IMG/VR virus record: IMGVR_UViG_3300023104_000006
Span: 1-50,762 of that record
Direction: 5' to 3' (one strand)
DNA length: 50,762 bases
From: a virus
In this document: positions 31,180-38,486 of the stretch, piece after piece
Position numbering within the stretch: position 1 is the stretch's first letter
Layout: every line of letters starts with the position of its first letter
Notes under the pieces: model-generated
The model's database searches: none
Seen by the model: only the letters and a program-made list of their open reading frames with translations
Told to the model about the DNA's origin: nothing
Position numbers and translations under genes: made by a program

Positions 31180-31650
31180 ATGTTAACACAGGCACAAATC
31201 GAGGCAAAGTACGGCAAGGCTAATCCAACTGGCAGGGGCTACCTGGTAACATTAATATTGCCATTCCCCATGCGCCTATCATGGGAACGTCAAACCAAAA
31301 TCAAATCATTTCAATGTCATAGGTTAATTAAGGATAGGCTATTAATGGTTTATACCGATTTATTACTACACTATGGCTATGATAAACTTGTTGAACTTGG
31401 TATAGATATTTATGGTGGTTGTTTCAATTACCGGCTCATGCGTGGAAGCAACAAGACATTGTCTCATCATTCATGGGGTATTGCAGTAGACCATGATCCC
31501 GATCGTAACCTACTACATGAAACAGCCCGCACGGCTCGCTTTGCACGACCTGAATATAAGCCAATGATTGATATTTTTTACAAGCATGGTTTTAAAGGAT
31601 TAGGCCCTGAAGAAAATAGAGATTGGATGCACTTCGAGATTGGCTCATGA
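31180..31650 (+). CDS. M15-family peptidase, candidate endolysin
   Basis: 156 aa with the zinc-binding signature of M15 D-alanyl-D-alanine peptidases: SHHSWGIAVD (Ser95, His97, Asp104) and DWMHFEI (His151). These enzymes cut peptide cross-links of peptidoglycan. There is no signal peptide, so release would need a holin. The start is ATG 31180, set by the promoter box 3 bp upstream; an in-frame ATG 33 bp earlier is less likely. A holin-like protein follows two genes on. Confidence 0.88.
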   Translation: MLTQAQIEAKYGKANPTGRGYLVTLILPFPMRLSWERQTKIKSFQCHRLIKDRLLMVYTDLLLHYGYDKLVELGIDIYGGCFNYRLMRGSNKTLSHHSWGIAVDHDPDRNLLHETARTARFARPEYKPMIDIFYKHGFKGLGPEENRDWMHFEIGS

Positions 31651-31829
31651 TTACCCTCGCTCCTGGCACTAAACTAAGGGCAAGATATAGCCTGCCTGAA
31701 TTTAATATAGTTGGTAATATGCTATATCAAGTTGGTTATCATGGTGACAGAGTTGGTATACGTGTACTTAATACTGTTTTATACCTTGACAACCTTATGG
31801 AAGATGAATTAAAGGTATTTGGATTATAG
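31647..31829 (+). CDS. Hypothetical protein, 60 aa
   Basis: A soluble, strand-rich peptide beginning MITLAPGTKLRARYSLPEF. It starts inside the peptidase stop (ATGA) and ends 3 bp before the holin-like gene. No family is recognised, though its place suggests a regulator of lysis. Confidence 0.6.
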   Translation: MITLAPGTKLRARYSLPEFNIVGNMLYQVGYHGDRVGIRVLNTVLYLDNLMEDELKVFGL

Positions 31830-31832
31830 ATT

Positions 31833-32075
31833 ATGGAACAACAAACCAAATTCGGAATAGGACAAATCGGTAACGAAACACCTCAGTTTGCTAAAAACGC
31901 TTTTCGAATCTATTTCTTTGCCAGTAAAGCTTTAATTGGCTGGTTTGCTTATACTAAACTGTTCCCGCCTGAATGGATATATGAAGCAATGGGTATAGTT
32001 ACTTTGTTATTAGATCCAATTGTTTACGGGTTGTCTAAAATGGTTGGTGTAGTGCCTGAGAAAGATGAGAAATAA
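31833..32075 (+). CDS. Holin-like membrane protein
   Basis: 80 aa with two membrane segments (about 25-42 and 49-66) and a charged C-terminal tail (VPEKDEK). This is the usual size and topology of a class II holin and it lies two genes after the M15 peptidase. It would form the inner-membrane lesion that lets the peptidase reach the wall. No family-level motif is visible. Confidence 0.6.
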   Translation: MEQQTKFGIGQIGNETPQFAKNAFRIYFFASKALIGWFAYTKLFPPEWIYEAMGIVTLLLDPIVYGLSKMVGVVPEKDEK

Positions 32076-32078
32076 ATA

Positions 32079-32108
32079 GCGCGACTTATTCGGATTGTCC
32101 GGGCGCGC
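32079..32108. other. Palindromic hairpin between convergent operons
   Basis: GCGCG (32079-32083) pairs with CGCGC (32104-32108), and CGGA (32091-32094) with TCCG (32098-32101). No T-run follows. It may act as a two-way transcription stop. Confidence 0.45.
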
Positions 32109-32121
32109 ATGTGTGGGGTGG

Positions 32122-32313
32122 TTACCTTCTCATGTTTGCCAATACAAATATAAATCCCTCATCTATGCATCCCAAATATGTATCAGTCGGTGTGGCTACA
32201 ACCTGCGCATGATATTTTAATTCATCATCATCATTCCCGATAAACGTAACAGTTCTTTGTCTATCAGTTTCGCTTAGTTTTTGTAATCTGTCAATCAATT
32301 CCTGTACTTTCAT
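32122..32313 (-). CDS. Hypothetical protein, 63 aa, last gene of the leftward operon
   Basis: It begins MKVQELIDRLQKLSETDRQR, an N-terminal helix, followed by a beta-rich half with FIGNDDDEL. Such an ELIDRLQKL-type start is common in small phage proteins of unknown function. It overlaps the 31-aa membrane peptide upstream by 4 bp. Confidence 0.6.
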   Translation of the reverse strand: MKVQELIDRLQKLSETDRQRTVTFIGNDDDELKYHAQVVATPTDTYLGCIDEGFIFVLANMRR

Positions 32314-32405
32314 CTTCCTAATACTAAATAATCTAATGTTAAAAACAATATTACCAGCCCACCCAATAAGTAGGTGAGCCAGTGTTTGCGGAGGTGGTTA
32401 ATCAT
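32310..32405 (-). CDS. Tiny membrane peptide, 31 aa
   Basis: ATG at 32405 overlaps the upstream stop (ATGA) and the TGA overlaps the next start (ATGA), so the peptide fits between two genes with four-base overlaps on both sides. Residues about 12-29 form one membrane helix. No family is recognised. The coupled arrangement argues that it is translated. Confidence 0.6.
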   Translation of the reverse strand: MINHLRKHWLTYLLGGLVILFLTLDYLVLGR

Positions 32406-32869
32406 ACCTTAACCTTATTTTTCACATACGTATCATAAACGTACTTCAATAACCCTAAAGCGATAGCCTCCCAGTTAATATCGCTTACTATAAAAGCCAA
32501 TGCGTTACTTAATCCGCTGAAGAAGCCAACTCGACCGGCCTTGCTGGTTAATGCGCTCATATCAGCCCATATCAGGCCAAATGCCTCTTGTAAGTTATCT
32601 ACCTGATGTCCGACACCCTCAAAGTACTCTTTTAGCCAAGCAAAGATAGTAGCTTCATTTACTCCGGTCTTTTGCTTAGCTATTTCTAAGGCTTCAGGGA
32701 ATGGTTTTCCCGCGGTTAGCTTAATTACTTCTACCAGCTTTGATATTTGTATTAGCTTCATTTGTTGATCTTGTGGCAACTTATTAAAGCTATCCCGTAC
32801 AGCGTTTCTTAATGCAGGCAGGATAAATAGTATTACTTTGCCTAAAATGGTATTCCAAAAGTTTGTCAT
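32402..32869 (-). CDS. Hypothetical helical protein with membrane-like segments, 155 aa
   Basis: It has an N-terminal hydrophobic stretch (LGKVILFILPALR) followed by amphipathic helices and further hydrophobic helices (LSNALAFIVSDI and ALGLLKYVYDTY). It could be a membrane-associated phage protein, perhaps of the LLH-type, but no clear family is seen. It is part of the leftward early-type operon. Confidence 0.55.
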   Translation of the reverse strand: MTNFWNTILGKVILFILPALRNAVRDSFNKLPQDQQMKLIQISKLVEVIKLTAGKPFPEALEIAKQKTGVNEATIFAWLKEYFEGVGHQVDNLQEAFGLIWADMSALTSKAGRVGFFSGLSNALAFIVSDINWEAIALGLLKYVYDTYVKNKVKV

Positions 32870-32881
32870 ATTGTTTATTGT

Positions 32882-33079
32882 TTAATCGTTATTAAGTAAA
32901 ATTAAATGGTTTTCTGAATGAGGGCTATTCAGGTTATGAATCTCTACCAATTTTCTTATAAGATTTGGTAAGTCATAAATTAAAACCTCTTTGTACTCCA
33001 TGTCTTTAATGAAGCAAACTCCAGCATCATCGACTAAAAGTTCTTGAGTTGATGATATACTAATTCTCTGTGTTATCAT
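32882..33079 (-). CDS. Hypothetical protein, 65 aa
   Basis: Short mixed alpha/beta protein beginning MITQRISISSTQELLVDD. No family is recognised. A TACCTTTA box about 15 bp upstream of the ATG could be an internal promoter element, though weak. Confidence 0.5.
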   Translation of the reverse strand: MITQRISISSTQELLVDDAGVCFIKDMEYKEVLIYDLPNLIRKLVEIHNLNSPHSENHLILLNND

Positions 33080-33112
33080 AATATAGTTTAATTATAAAGG
33101 TAGTGAATAATT

Positions 33113-33397
33113 CTAAAACGGGGCCTTGTTATCCCATACATGCCAAACAAGGCTATTGCTCATTACAACCGTATCGATATATTCCCAATACTCAAATAAT
33201 TGGTTAGGTTCATCTATTGGATTACCGGTGCCAATGATATGAATTTGTGCGCCAGATATTGGGTTTTCATTATCCACCAAAGCCCACAATATAATTTCGC
33301 CATGTTGTTCTTTAGCTGATAATAGTTTGTAGTCGTCAGGCATTCTTATAAATTGCCGGTCTTTTATTTCCAGTGGGTATTTTAGGATTCGTTTCAT
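33113..33397 (-). CDS. DUF7352-like phage protein, 94 aa
   Basis: It begins MKRILKYPLEIKDRQFIRMP, continues LSAKEQHGEIILWALVD, and has an IIGTGNPID segment: the pattern of a small family seen in many phages and mobile elements (LKYPLE...MP...LSV..Q.G...LWALVD). Function is unknown. It lies 6 bp upstream (in transcription order, downstream) of the HNH gene. Confidence 0.75.
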   Translation of the reverse strand: MKRILKYPLEIKDRQFIRMPDDYKLLSAKEQHGEIILWALVDNENPISGAQIHIIGTGNPIDEPNQLFEYWEYIDTVVMSNSLVWHVWDNKAPF

Positions 33398-33403
33398 GTG
33401 TTT

Positions 33404-33814
33404 TTAATTGTTAAATGTTAGTTCGGTGCCGGTTAATGATTCAAAGTAGAATGTTATTCGTTTAGGTTTACACTCAATTAAACCAAACCTTTCGGCTAAT
33501 TTGAATGTAGGCTTATATTTTCTCAATCGCTCTACCTGAGCCTCCAATTCAGACCTGAAACTTTCCAAATCATAAGCTGATTTAAACTTATTACAACCCC
33601 TGCATGATGGCATTAGGTTATCAAAGTGGTTTAAATGGCTTAATGTTAAGTGAGATAAATGTGGTGGTATTTTGTGTTGATTACGTATGTGCCATTCAAA
33701 ATTACGCTGTGATATACAGTGATCAACCTGCATATCTTTTATTGCTAAGTCATTGCCACAATATGCGCATTTACCACCATACTTTTGATGGACTATTGCT
33801 CGGTTAATTTTCAT
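33404..33814 (-). CDS. HNH endonuclease, 136 aa
   Basis: It has the HNH order: zinc pair CAYC (Cys16, Cys19), then the VDHCIS catalytic His strand, then the LMPSCRGCNKFKS helix with the second Cys pair. The C-terminal half is a helical-to-strand extension of unknown role. Such nucleases serve in phage DNA processing or homing. The start at 33814 is set by an ATGA overlap with a small upstream gene; a longer in-frame start is not supported. Confidence 0.85.
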   Translation of the reverse strand: MKINRAIVHQKYGGKCAYCGNDLAIKDMQVDHCISQRNFEWHIRNQHKIPPHLSHLTLSHLNHFDNLMPSCRGCNKFKSAYDLESFRSELEAQVERLRKYKPTFKLAERFGLIECKPKRITFYFESLTGTELTFNN

Positions 33815-33894
33815 TTTAAATTCAAATAAACAGCACCGCCAACATAGCAGAACCAGGTGAGGAGGAATAGGGTGGTGTGGAGGGTGTGCTTCAT
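33811..33894 (-). CDS. Tiny membrane peptide, 27 aa
   Basis: ATG at 33894 and TGA at 33813-33811 each overlap the neighbouring genes as ATGA. The sequence starts MKHTLHTTLFLLTWFCYVGG and forms one hydrophobic helix. Translation is supported only by the double overlap and by similar tiny membrane peptides in the same operon. Confidence 0.55.
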   Translation of the reverse strand: MKHTLHTTLFLLTWFCYVGGAVYLNLK

Positions 33895-34226
33895 AATGTA
33901 GTACCAATCTGTCTTTTAGCTGAGTTTAGCATATGTATATACCTAAGAGGGTCAGCATCAACCAGACTTTTGCATCTTGAAAGCTTTATTTTACTTTGTG
34001 ATTTGCCATTAACCTTAACTCGTGACTTTCTATCAATTGAACTGACTATGTTTGAAAAGGTAGGTCTCATGTCATAAGTGAATATCTGAATAAACAATTG
34101 GAATTGCCTAATTCCCTTTTTAATATCCCAAATTCTAAGACCGAAATATTCTGCATGTTCGTCCTTGCAATTTATATATCTATTAATAAATATTTCTCTG
34201 TTTTTAAGATATGTTTCTAACTTCAT
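33891..34226 (-). CDS. Hypothetical protein, 111 aa
   Basis: A basic, mostly helical N-terminal half and a Lys/Ser-rich C-terminal half (KVNGKSQSKIKLSRCK). Its basic charge would suit nucleic acid binding, but no family is recognised. It is followed by the tiny membrane peptide with an ATGA overlap. Confidence 0.55.
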   Translation of the reverse strand: MKLETYLKNREIFINRYINCKDEHAEYFGLRIWDIKKGIRQFQLFIQIFTYDMRPTFSNIVSSIDRKSRVKVNGKSQSKIKLSRCKSLVDADPLRYIHMLNSAKRQIGTTL

Positions 34227-34233
34227 TCTCTTT

Positions 34234-34578
34234 TTACTTTTCTTGGTTTATAGGTGGGGATGGTATTTCAAAGGCTCCAATAGCTTCAGCAAAAGGCCAA
34301 TTTCGACCATAGAATAATATTTGACCGTTATCGAATAGTATTAGTGTCCTATCTTGATCTATGCTGTTTAAGTATGCAGGATTCGCCTTTATATCAACCC
34401 ACACAGGCACCAACGCCCTCAACCTGTCTACTTCGGCTTGCAGGGTGGTGATGGTGGATTTCTGCTCTGCTCTCTGCTGCTTCTGCCACTCGCAGTAGCC
34501 TTGAAGCACTTCATATGCATGTTTCAGCACATCGTAGTTGGTTTCCTCCGCTGCCTGTTCTGTTGTTTTTGAGTTCAT
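34234..34578 (-). CDS. Hypothetical protein with coiled coil, 114 aa
   Basis: The N-terminal about 55 residues are a charged coiled coil (LQGYCEWQKQQRAEQKSTI, TLQAEVDRLRAL). The C-terminal half has PVWVDIKANPAYLNSID and a strand-rich end, resembling the common phage DUF551-like pattern in part. No function is known. Confidence 0.6.
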   Translation of the reverse strand: MNSKTTEQAAEETNYDVLKHAYEVLQGYCEWQKQQRAEQKSTITTLQAEVDRLRALVPVWVDIKANPAYLNSIDQDRTLILFDNGQILFYGRNWPFAEAIGAFEIPSPPINQEK

Positions 34579-34591
34579 TTTTGGTTAGGGG

Positions 34592-34777
34592 TTAATCGTG
34601 ATTGTGTGGCGTTTGGTTTAAAGCGTGTATTATTTCATCGTATAGTAACCATTCGCTACAGTCATCACCGGATGCGGTTGACATTTTCCAAAGGCCACAA
34701 ACATTGCGCGAGTTGTCAATCATCCATTCTATTCCGTTCTCCTCGAGAACTTTTATTTTTTCTATTTTAGTTGCCAT
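34592..34777 (-). CDS. Hypothetical protein, 61 aa
   Basis: I chose ATG 34777 because an A-rich leader (AATAAAGAGAAAATT) precedes it; an in-frame ATG at 34807 would add 10 residues. The short protein has helix-strand content and two Cys and a Trp-rich patch (GLWKMS). No family is recognised. Confidence 0.5.
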   Translation of the reverse strand: MATKIEKIKVLEENGIEWMIDNSRNVCGLWKMSTASGDDCSEWLLYDEIIHALNQTPHNHD

Positions 34778-34819
34778 AATTTTCTCTTTATTAAAATCCC
34801 GCTTCATGAGGGGTGGGGG

Positions 34820-36181
34820 TTAAAAAACCGACTCTATTTTATCAATAATAACTTGAGCATCATCTCGGTATCGGTCATTAAGTATGCCATACTCAATAAG
34901 TGTACTATAGCCATTGGATGCATATTTTAACATGTTTTCCAATTTAGATACCCGCTCTTTCAAGTCCGCTATTTCTTTGGCGGTGTTTTGGGCTTGCCAT
35001 TGTGCGCCAGATATGAAATCCCTAACAGTTGTTGGGTTGGTGTCAACCTTTCGTCCCCATTTACTTTCTGCATACTTCAAAGCTGCTTCCTCTATCCTTT
35101 CCTTACCCTCACTTAACAGGGTGGTAGGGGTGGTGGATGCTGTTTCAAGTTCAAAATCTTCTACAAATTTCTCGAAAGTGTAGCCGTTTTCACTATCGAG
35201 GTAATCTTTAATTGCTTCCTTGTATCGATACAACTCGGCAGATGAATTAAGCCAACAGTTTTTTATAAGTTCTTTATGCTGGTTGGTTCTAATTAACTGA
35301 CTTTTTAACTGCTCAACACTTTCTGTAATTGGCTTGCCAACAACGGACGTTTCAATACTTTTATTACCGGTGGTAATGATTGATAAACCCCTGAACCTGT
35401 TAAGCAAAATAGCAACCTTATAAAATGGTATCTCACCGTGCTTATCTTTCCAGTCGTGCGCTATTAAAAATTTCTCTGCTTCCGCTGTATTATTGAACCA
35501 TTCTCTGGTTTGTTCGGGTTTTTCCTTACCCTCTAATGGGCTGGCAGGGGGTGTAACTTGTCTGTACATAATTTTACGATAAGATGGGTTGTGTTTATTG
35601 TAATCCTGCTCGGTGGTTGGTTCCCATTTTACGGGGTCAGTAGCCACGTTATAGCCGGTGTTTTTATAGTACACCTTTACGAACTTTGATTGATGGGCTT
35701 CCGTCAGTTTATAATACTCGTCAAGTGTTAAATCCTTACTACCGTCAAGACCGTATATATCTGTAATGGAGGTGTTGAAATCTTGAACTGTGTATTCTTC
35801 CTTCAAGGCAGCGGGTGTAACTTCAGCAACTGGTATAGTCTTAACCACAACTGAATCTGATTGCTTAATCAACCAATGGTTTCTGTACTCCTTATAGTCC
35901 GTAGCGGTGTACTCGGTAATAAAAAACCCAAAATCTTCAAGCCTTTCAATGTCTTTTACGGGAAACCATAACAATAGTTCGTCAATGGTTTTAGTAGCTG
36001 ATAAATATCCTACTACATTTTCATCAAATGGCATTTGTAGTTCTTTGTTGGCGCAAAAATTTAGTTGGCCATGTATCAGGCCAGTAAACTCTCCGGTTGA
36101 TTTATACCATAAACCCTGGCCTGTGATGTCGTGTGCTACTCGGTAAAATGTAGCAGGGGGTGTAACTTGTTTATCTTGCAT
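34820..36181 (-). CDS. Large multi-domain protein of unknown function, 453 aa
   Basis: Residues about 10-110 form a domain (FYRVAHDITGQGLWYKSTGE, then LQMPFDENVVGYLSATKT and WFPVKDIERLEDFGF) that I associate with uncharacterised phage proteins. Two further segments follow, each preceded by a QVTPPA-type peptide (near residues 5 and 210), and the C-terminus is a coiled coil (KEIADLKERVSKLENML). The repeated peptides come from an 18-bp DNA repeat. The mosaic make-up suggests assembly from shuffled pieces. Confidence 0.6.
   Translation of the reverse strand: MQDKQVTPPATFYRVAHDITGQGLWYKSTGEFTGLIHGQLNFCANKELQMPFDENVVGYLSATKTIDELLLWFPVKDIERLEDFGFFITEYTATDYKEYRNHWLIKQSDSVVVKTIPVAEVTPAALKEEYTVQDFNTSITDIYGLDGSKDLTLDEYYKLTEAHQSKFVKVYYKNTGYNVATDPVKWEPTTEQDYNKHNPSYRKIMYRQVTPPASPLEGKEKPEQTREWFNNTAEAEKFLIAHDWKDKHGEIPFYKVAILLNRFRGLSIITTGNKSIETSVVGKPITESVEQLKSQLIRTNQHKELIKNCWLNSSAELYRYKEAIKDYLDSENGYTFEKFVEDFELETASTTPTTLLSEGKERIEEAALKYAESKWGRKVDTNPTTVRDFISGAQWQAQNTAKEIADLKERVSKLENMLKYASNGYSTLIEYGILNDRYRDDAQVIIDKIESVF
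35543..35561 (-). repeat. In-frame short repeat, copy 1
   Basis: The plus strand reads GCAGGGGGTGTAACTTGT; on the coding strand it encodes part of a QVTPPAS peptide. Copies 2 and 3 lie at 36153 and 36361. Confidence 0.6.
36153..36170 (-). repeat. In-frame short repeat, copy 2
   Basis: Identical 18-bp sequence to copy 1 (GCAGGGGGTGTAACTTGT on the plus strand). It encodes KQVTPPA near the start of the 453-aa protein. Confidence 0.6.
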
Positions 36182-36767
36182 AATAGTTGTTCATTATAAG
36201 ATTAGCTAATTTAACGGCTTGATGCTCTGACAGGTTTAATACAAAGCCATATTGGACTATGGTAGTAGTGTTATCCTCATAGTCAAAGTTTACTTTAACC
36301 GGATCTCGCTCACTATCGGTTATTATAATTTCTTCCGACATGGTATCAGTAGTACTGAGGGCAGGGGGTGTAGCTTGTGTTTCGGCAATGGCGATCATCT
36401 GGCGGGTTTCAATTCCGGTCTTATACTTTGCCTTATTATGGGTATCTAAATAATCTTGAATACTATCAAAAGATTCAAGATACTCCATTTCTTCATCTTG
36501 CCATTCCTGTTCATGAATGCGCCATTGTGCTTTAAAAACCAATTCGCTCGACTCATGGGTGCCGTTGGGTATTCCAAGGGTGGGATAGGTGTGTTGTTTG
36601 GCGAACTTGTCGAAGTCGTTATGTTCCCAATCATTTAAGCCAAAGAATGTACCATTTTCGGCACGTCCGTCAAGTTGGTGCGGATTTTTCGGCCTCGCCT
36701 CGCCGTTTATAACTTCCCATTGGCTGGGATGGATGCTGGCAGGGATTTCTTTATTTATATTCTTCAT
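36171..36767 (-). CDS. Hypothetical protein, 198 aa
   Basis: The N-terminal two thirds are soluble and acidic, with FGLNDWEHNDFDKFAKQ. A QATPPAL linker (from the 18-bp repeat) follows near residue 131, then a short beta-helix end (LNLSEHQAVKLANLIMNNYY). It overlaps the 453-aa gene by 11 bp and the upstream zinc-ribbon gene by 17 bp. The family is not recognised; a DNA- or protein-binding accessory is possible. Confidence 0.55.
   Translation of the reverse strand: MKNINKEIPASIHPSQWEVINGEARPKNPHQLDGRAENGTFFGLNDWEHNDFDKFAKQHTYPTLGIPNGTHESSELVFKAQWRIHEQEWQDEEMEYLESFDSIQDYLDTHNKAKYKTGIETRQMIAIAETQATPPALSTTDTMSEEIIITDSERDPVKVNFDYEDNTTTIVQYGFVLNLSEHQAVKLANLIMNNYYAR
36361..36378 (-). repeat. In-frame short repeat, copy 3
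   Basis: It differs from copies 1 and 2 at one base (GTAGCTTGT instead of GTAACTTGT). It encodes QATPPAL in the 198-aa protein. Confidence 0.55.
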
Positions 36768-37083
36768 CGAAATAATTGTTTAAATGTTCATCACACGGTT
36801 TACAAACTAAATACCCGTGTCCATTGTAATCGGTTATGGCTTCACGACGTTTACACTCATGGCATATAACCTCATGGTTCATCATAGAACAATACCACTC
36901 TGCTTTTTCTTTGTTCACGGTTTCGGACTTCATCCAATCGCCAACGAATTGCCATGCTAACATATCGTTGTTCCATATACCGAAATATAATTCGCCCTTT
37001 GGTCGGACTTCGAATTTGACTGGCGTTTCATCTTTCTTCATAACAAAACTATTTTGCGTGTATTCTTTGGTGATGGGGATCAT
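36751..37083 (-). CDS. Zinc-ribbon protein, 110 aa
   Basis: The C-terminal part has the four-Cys ribbon ICHEC...VCKPC that should bind zinc; the N-terminal part is beta-rich with KFEVRPKGELYFGIW. It may bind DNA, RNA or protein. It is coupled by overlaps to both neighbours (37083 with 37080; 36751 with 36767). Confidence 0.6.
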   Translation of the reverse strand: MIPITKEYTQNSFVMKKDETPVKFEVRPKGELYFGIWNNDMLAWQFVGDWMKSETVNKEKAEWYCSMMNHEVICHECKRREAITDYNGHGYLVCKPCDEHLNNYFDEEYK

Positions 37084-37235
37084 AATTTACTTTTGGCTAT
37101 TTGATGATGAACTACAATTAATAATACTGAGATTATAATCGAGTCTATTATTAAAATTAATCCGCCTATTCCAAAAAACCTGTTCAGTATTAGGATAACA
37201 AATATGGCGGTAAGATTTCGTATGCTGGCACTCAT
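37080..37235 (-). CDS. Small membrane protein, 51 aa
   Basis: ATG at 37235; TGA overlaps the next start as ATGA. Two hydrophobic stretches (about 9-18 and 22-43) suggest two short membrane helices. No family is recognised. The overlap supports translation within the operon. Confidence 0.6.
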   Translation of the reverse strand: MSASIRNLTAIFVILILNRFFGIGGLILIIDSIIISVLLIVVHHQIAKSKL

Positions 37236-37240
37236 CTCCC

Positions 37241-37516
37241 CTATCCCTCCTTTATATCATTTTTCAATTCGGACAGGATGGCGGCGGGGTCAAGTGTGGC
37301 AATGCTCATCTGGGCATGCCCTGAGGTTTTGGTTAAGCACTTCTTCAAAGCCAATTCAATACCGGCTATGGTTTGGGCGTCTTTTACAATGTTGGCCCAT
37401 TCGTCCATGCAAGCTATAACATCGTTACCCGTTATCATTACAGACTCAGGACTACTTGTATCAAAAAGTAAGCACGAAGGGATGTGCTTGTCCATTATTT
37501 CCTCTTTTGTGGCCAT
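37241..37516 (-). CDS. Hypothetical protein, 91 aa
   Basis: It begins MATKEEIMDKHIPSCLLF and is helical, with no recognised family or motif. It lies 2 bp after the Cro-like regulator in transcription order, so it is probably among the first products of the leftward unit. Confidence 0.55.
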   Translation of the reverse strand: MATKEEIMDKHIPSCLLFDTSSPESVMITGNDVIACMDEWANIVKDAQTIAGIELALKKCLTKTSGHAQMSIATLDPAAILSELKNDIKEG

Positions 37517-37518
37517 AA

Positions 37519-37749
37519 TTACTTTGCTAAAAGTTTACTAACCTTGCCGCCCTCGATAAGTTCTGATAGTGGCTTATTTAATGCCTGAACTAAATAATTA
37601 ATAAAGTTCAGTTCGGTTAACCTTTCGCCATCGCTATCAAGATACTTATTCATTGTAGCCTGTTTAACATTTAAGATCACGCATCCTTGCACAAATATGC
37701 CAGGGTTACTTTTAATTGTTTTTTTTGTTTCGTTGCTTAATAGTATCAT
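37519..37749 (-). CDS. Putative Cro-like helix-turn-helix regulator, 76 aa
   Basis: Residues about 20-70 fit an HTH with helix 2 CVILNVKQATMNKYL, a turn and the closing ALNKPLSELIEGGK, a pattern of Cro/CI-like repressors (KATV..YL and ALNVSLSELIEG). It starts at ATG 37749, not the longer frame. As first gene of the leftward operon, next to the divergent promoters (37773-37804 and 37868-37899), it probably controls one or both. The protein is short of the usual first helices, so the HTH call is moderate. Confidence 0.55.
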   Translation of the reverse strand: MILLSNETKKTIKSNPGIFVQGCVILNVKQATMNKYLDSDGERLTELNFINYLVQALNKPLSELIEGGKVSKLLAK

Positions 37750-37772
37750 GTATTTCTTTTTAATTGACACCT

Positions 37773-37804
37773 CAAAGTAACGGATAATAAATATTATATG
37801 CAAA
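37773..37804 (-). promoter_or_regulatory. Leftward early promoter
   Basis: Minus-strand TTTG (37804-37801), exactly 20 bp, TTACTTTG (37780-37773): spacing ideal, -7 box one base from consensus. It is 23 bp before ATG 37749. Confidence 0.65.
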
Positions 37805-37867
37805 TAAAAATGTAAATAATTATTATCACATATAAAATCAGATAGTGAAAATAAAAATAAAAATAAA

Positions 37868-37899
37868 TTTGCGCGTCCCATTTCTTATACCGTTATTTG
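37868..37899 (+). promoter_or_regulatory. Rightward early promoter (weak -7)
   Basis: TTTG at 37868-37871 (end of a TAAATTTG), exactly 20 bp, GTTATTTG at 37892-37899, then a 23-bp A-rich leader to ATG 37923. TAAATTTG itself (37864-37871) could alternatively be the -7 box. Confidence 0.5.
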
Positions 37900-37922
37900 T
37901 TCCAACAAAAAGAAAAGAAAAT

Positions 37923-38012
37923 ATGAAAACAATATTAATCAACACAGCCGCTTACTCATTAAGCGCACTTGCAGGAGTAGGTTTTATTTTAGCAATTATT
38001 AACTCTTTATAG
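37923..38012 (+). CDS. Tiny membrane peptide, 29 aa
   Basis: ATG 37923 to TAG 38010-38012. The N-terminal MKTILINTAAYSLSALAGVG runs into a hydrophobic GFILAIINSL end, one membrane helix. It is the first gene of the rightward early operon behind an A-rich leader, a usual place for small toxic or host-takeover peptides. Confidence 0.55.
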   Translation: MKTILINTAAYSLSALAGVGFILAIINSL

Positions 38013-38014
38013 AT

Positions 38015-38278
38015 ATGAAAAGCGATAACTTACAAATCCACCGCATTACAAAATCAGGCAACAAGTTCGAAGTAGACTTTACAGTATTTGATGGCGAGTC
38101 ACAATCAGATTGCACCATGCCGGTTACTCTTAAAACCTTAGTAGCGCATGCACAAGACAACGCTATGAATGTTTGGAACGATGGGGAGGCGCAAATTACT
38201 GACGACCTGCTTACTTACGTAGGCGACAACTACGAGTTGGTTATTGAGGATTTATTATTGAGTACTGTAGTAGCGTAA
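38015..38278 (+). CDS. Hypothetical protein, 87 aa
   Basis: This acidic protein begins MKSDNLQIHRITKSGNKFE and has a beta-rich N-terminus, then two helices. No family is recognised. It lies 2 bp after a tiny peptide at the head of the early operon. Confidence 0.6.
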   Translation: MKSDNLQIHRITKSGNKFEVDFTVFDGESQSDCTMPVTLKTLVAHAQDNAMNVWNDGEAQITDDLLTYVGDNYELVIEDLLLSTVVA

Positions 38279-38282
38279 TAAC

Positions 38283-38462
38283 ATGAAAAACAAACAAAAA
38301 ATCCGATTAACAAAAGATAACGAAACCGAACCTGATTACGGAGTTACTTTAAAATGTATTTATTGCGACATGTACCATGCGGTAAGTGGGCAATGGGCCG
38401 ATTTTAATGAGGTAGATAATACGAACTTCGTATGTCATGATTGCCAATACTTATGCGATTAA
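38283..38462 (+). CDS. Small zinc-binding protein, 59 aa
   Basis: ATG 38283 to TAA 38460-38462. It has a four-Cys pattern KCIYCDMYH (residues 25-28) and VCHDCQYLC (51-54), consistent with one treble-clef or ribbon zinc site. It is the third of a run of small early genes; function unknown. Confidence 0.65.
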   Translation: MKNKQKIRLTKDNETEPDYGVTLKCIYCDMYHAVSGQWADFNEVDNTNFVCHDCQYLCD

Positions 38463-38486
38463 CTAACCCCCTTAACTGATTGAAAT

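Noticed and set aside
36446-36634. Small frames in both directions within the 198-aa gene
   Set aside because: They are shadows of the real leftward frame, with no own start context or overlap pattern.
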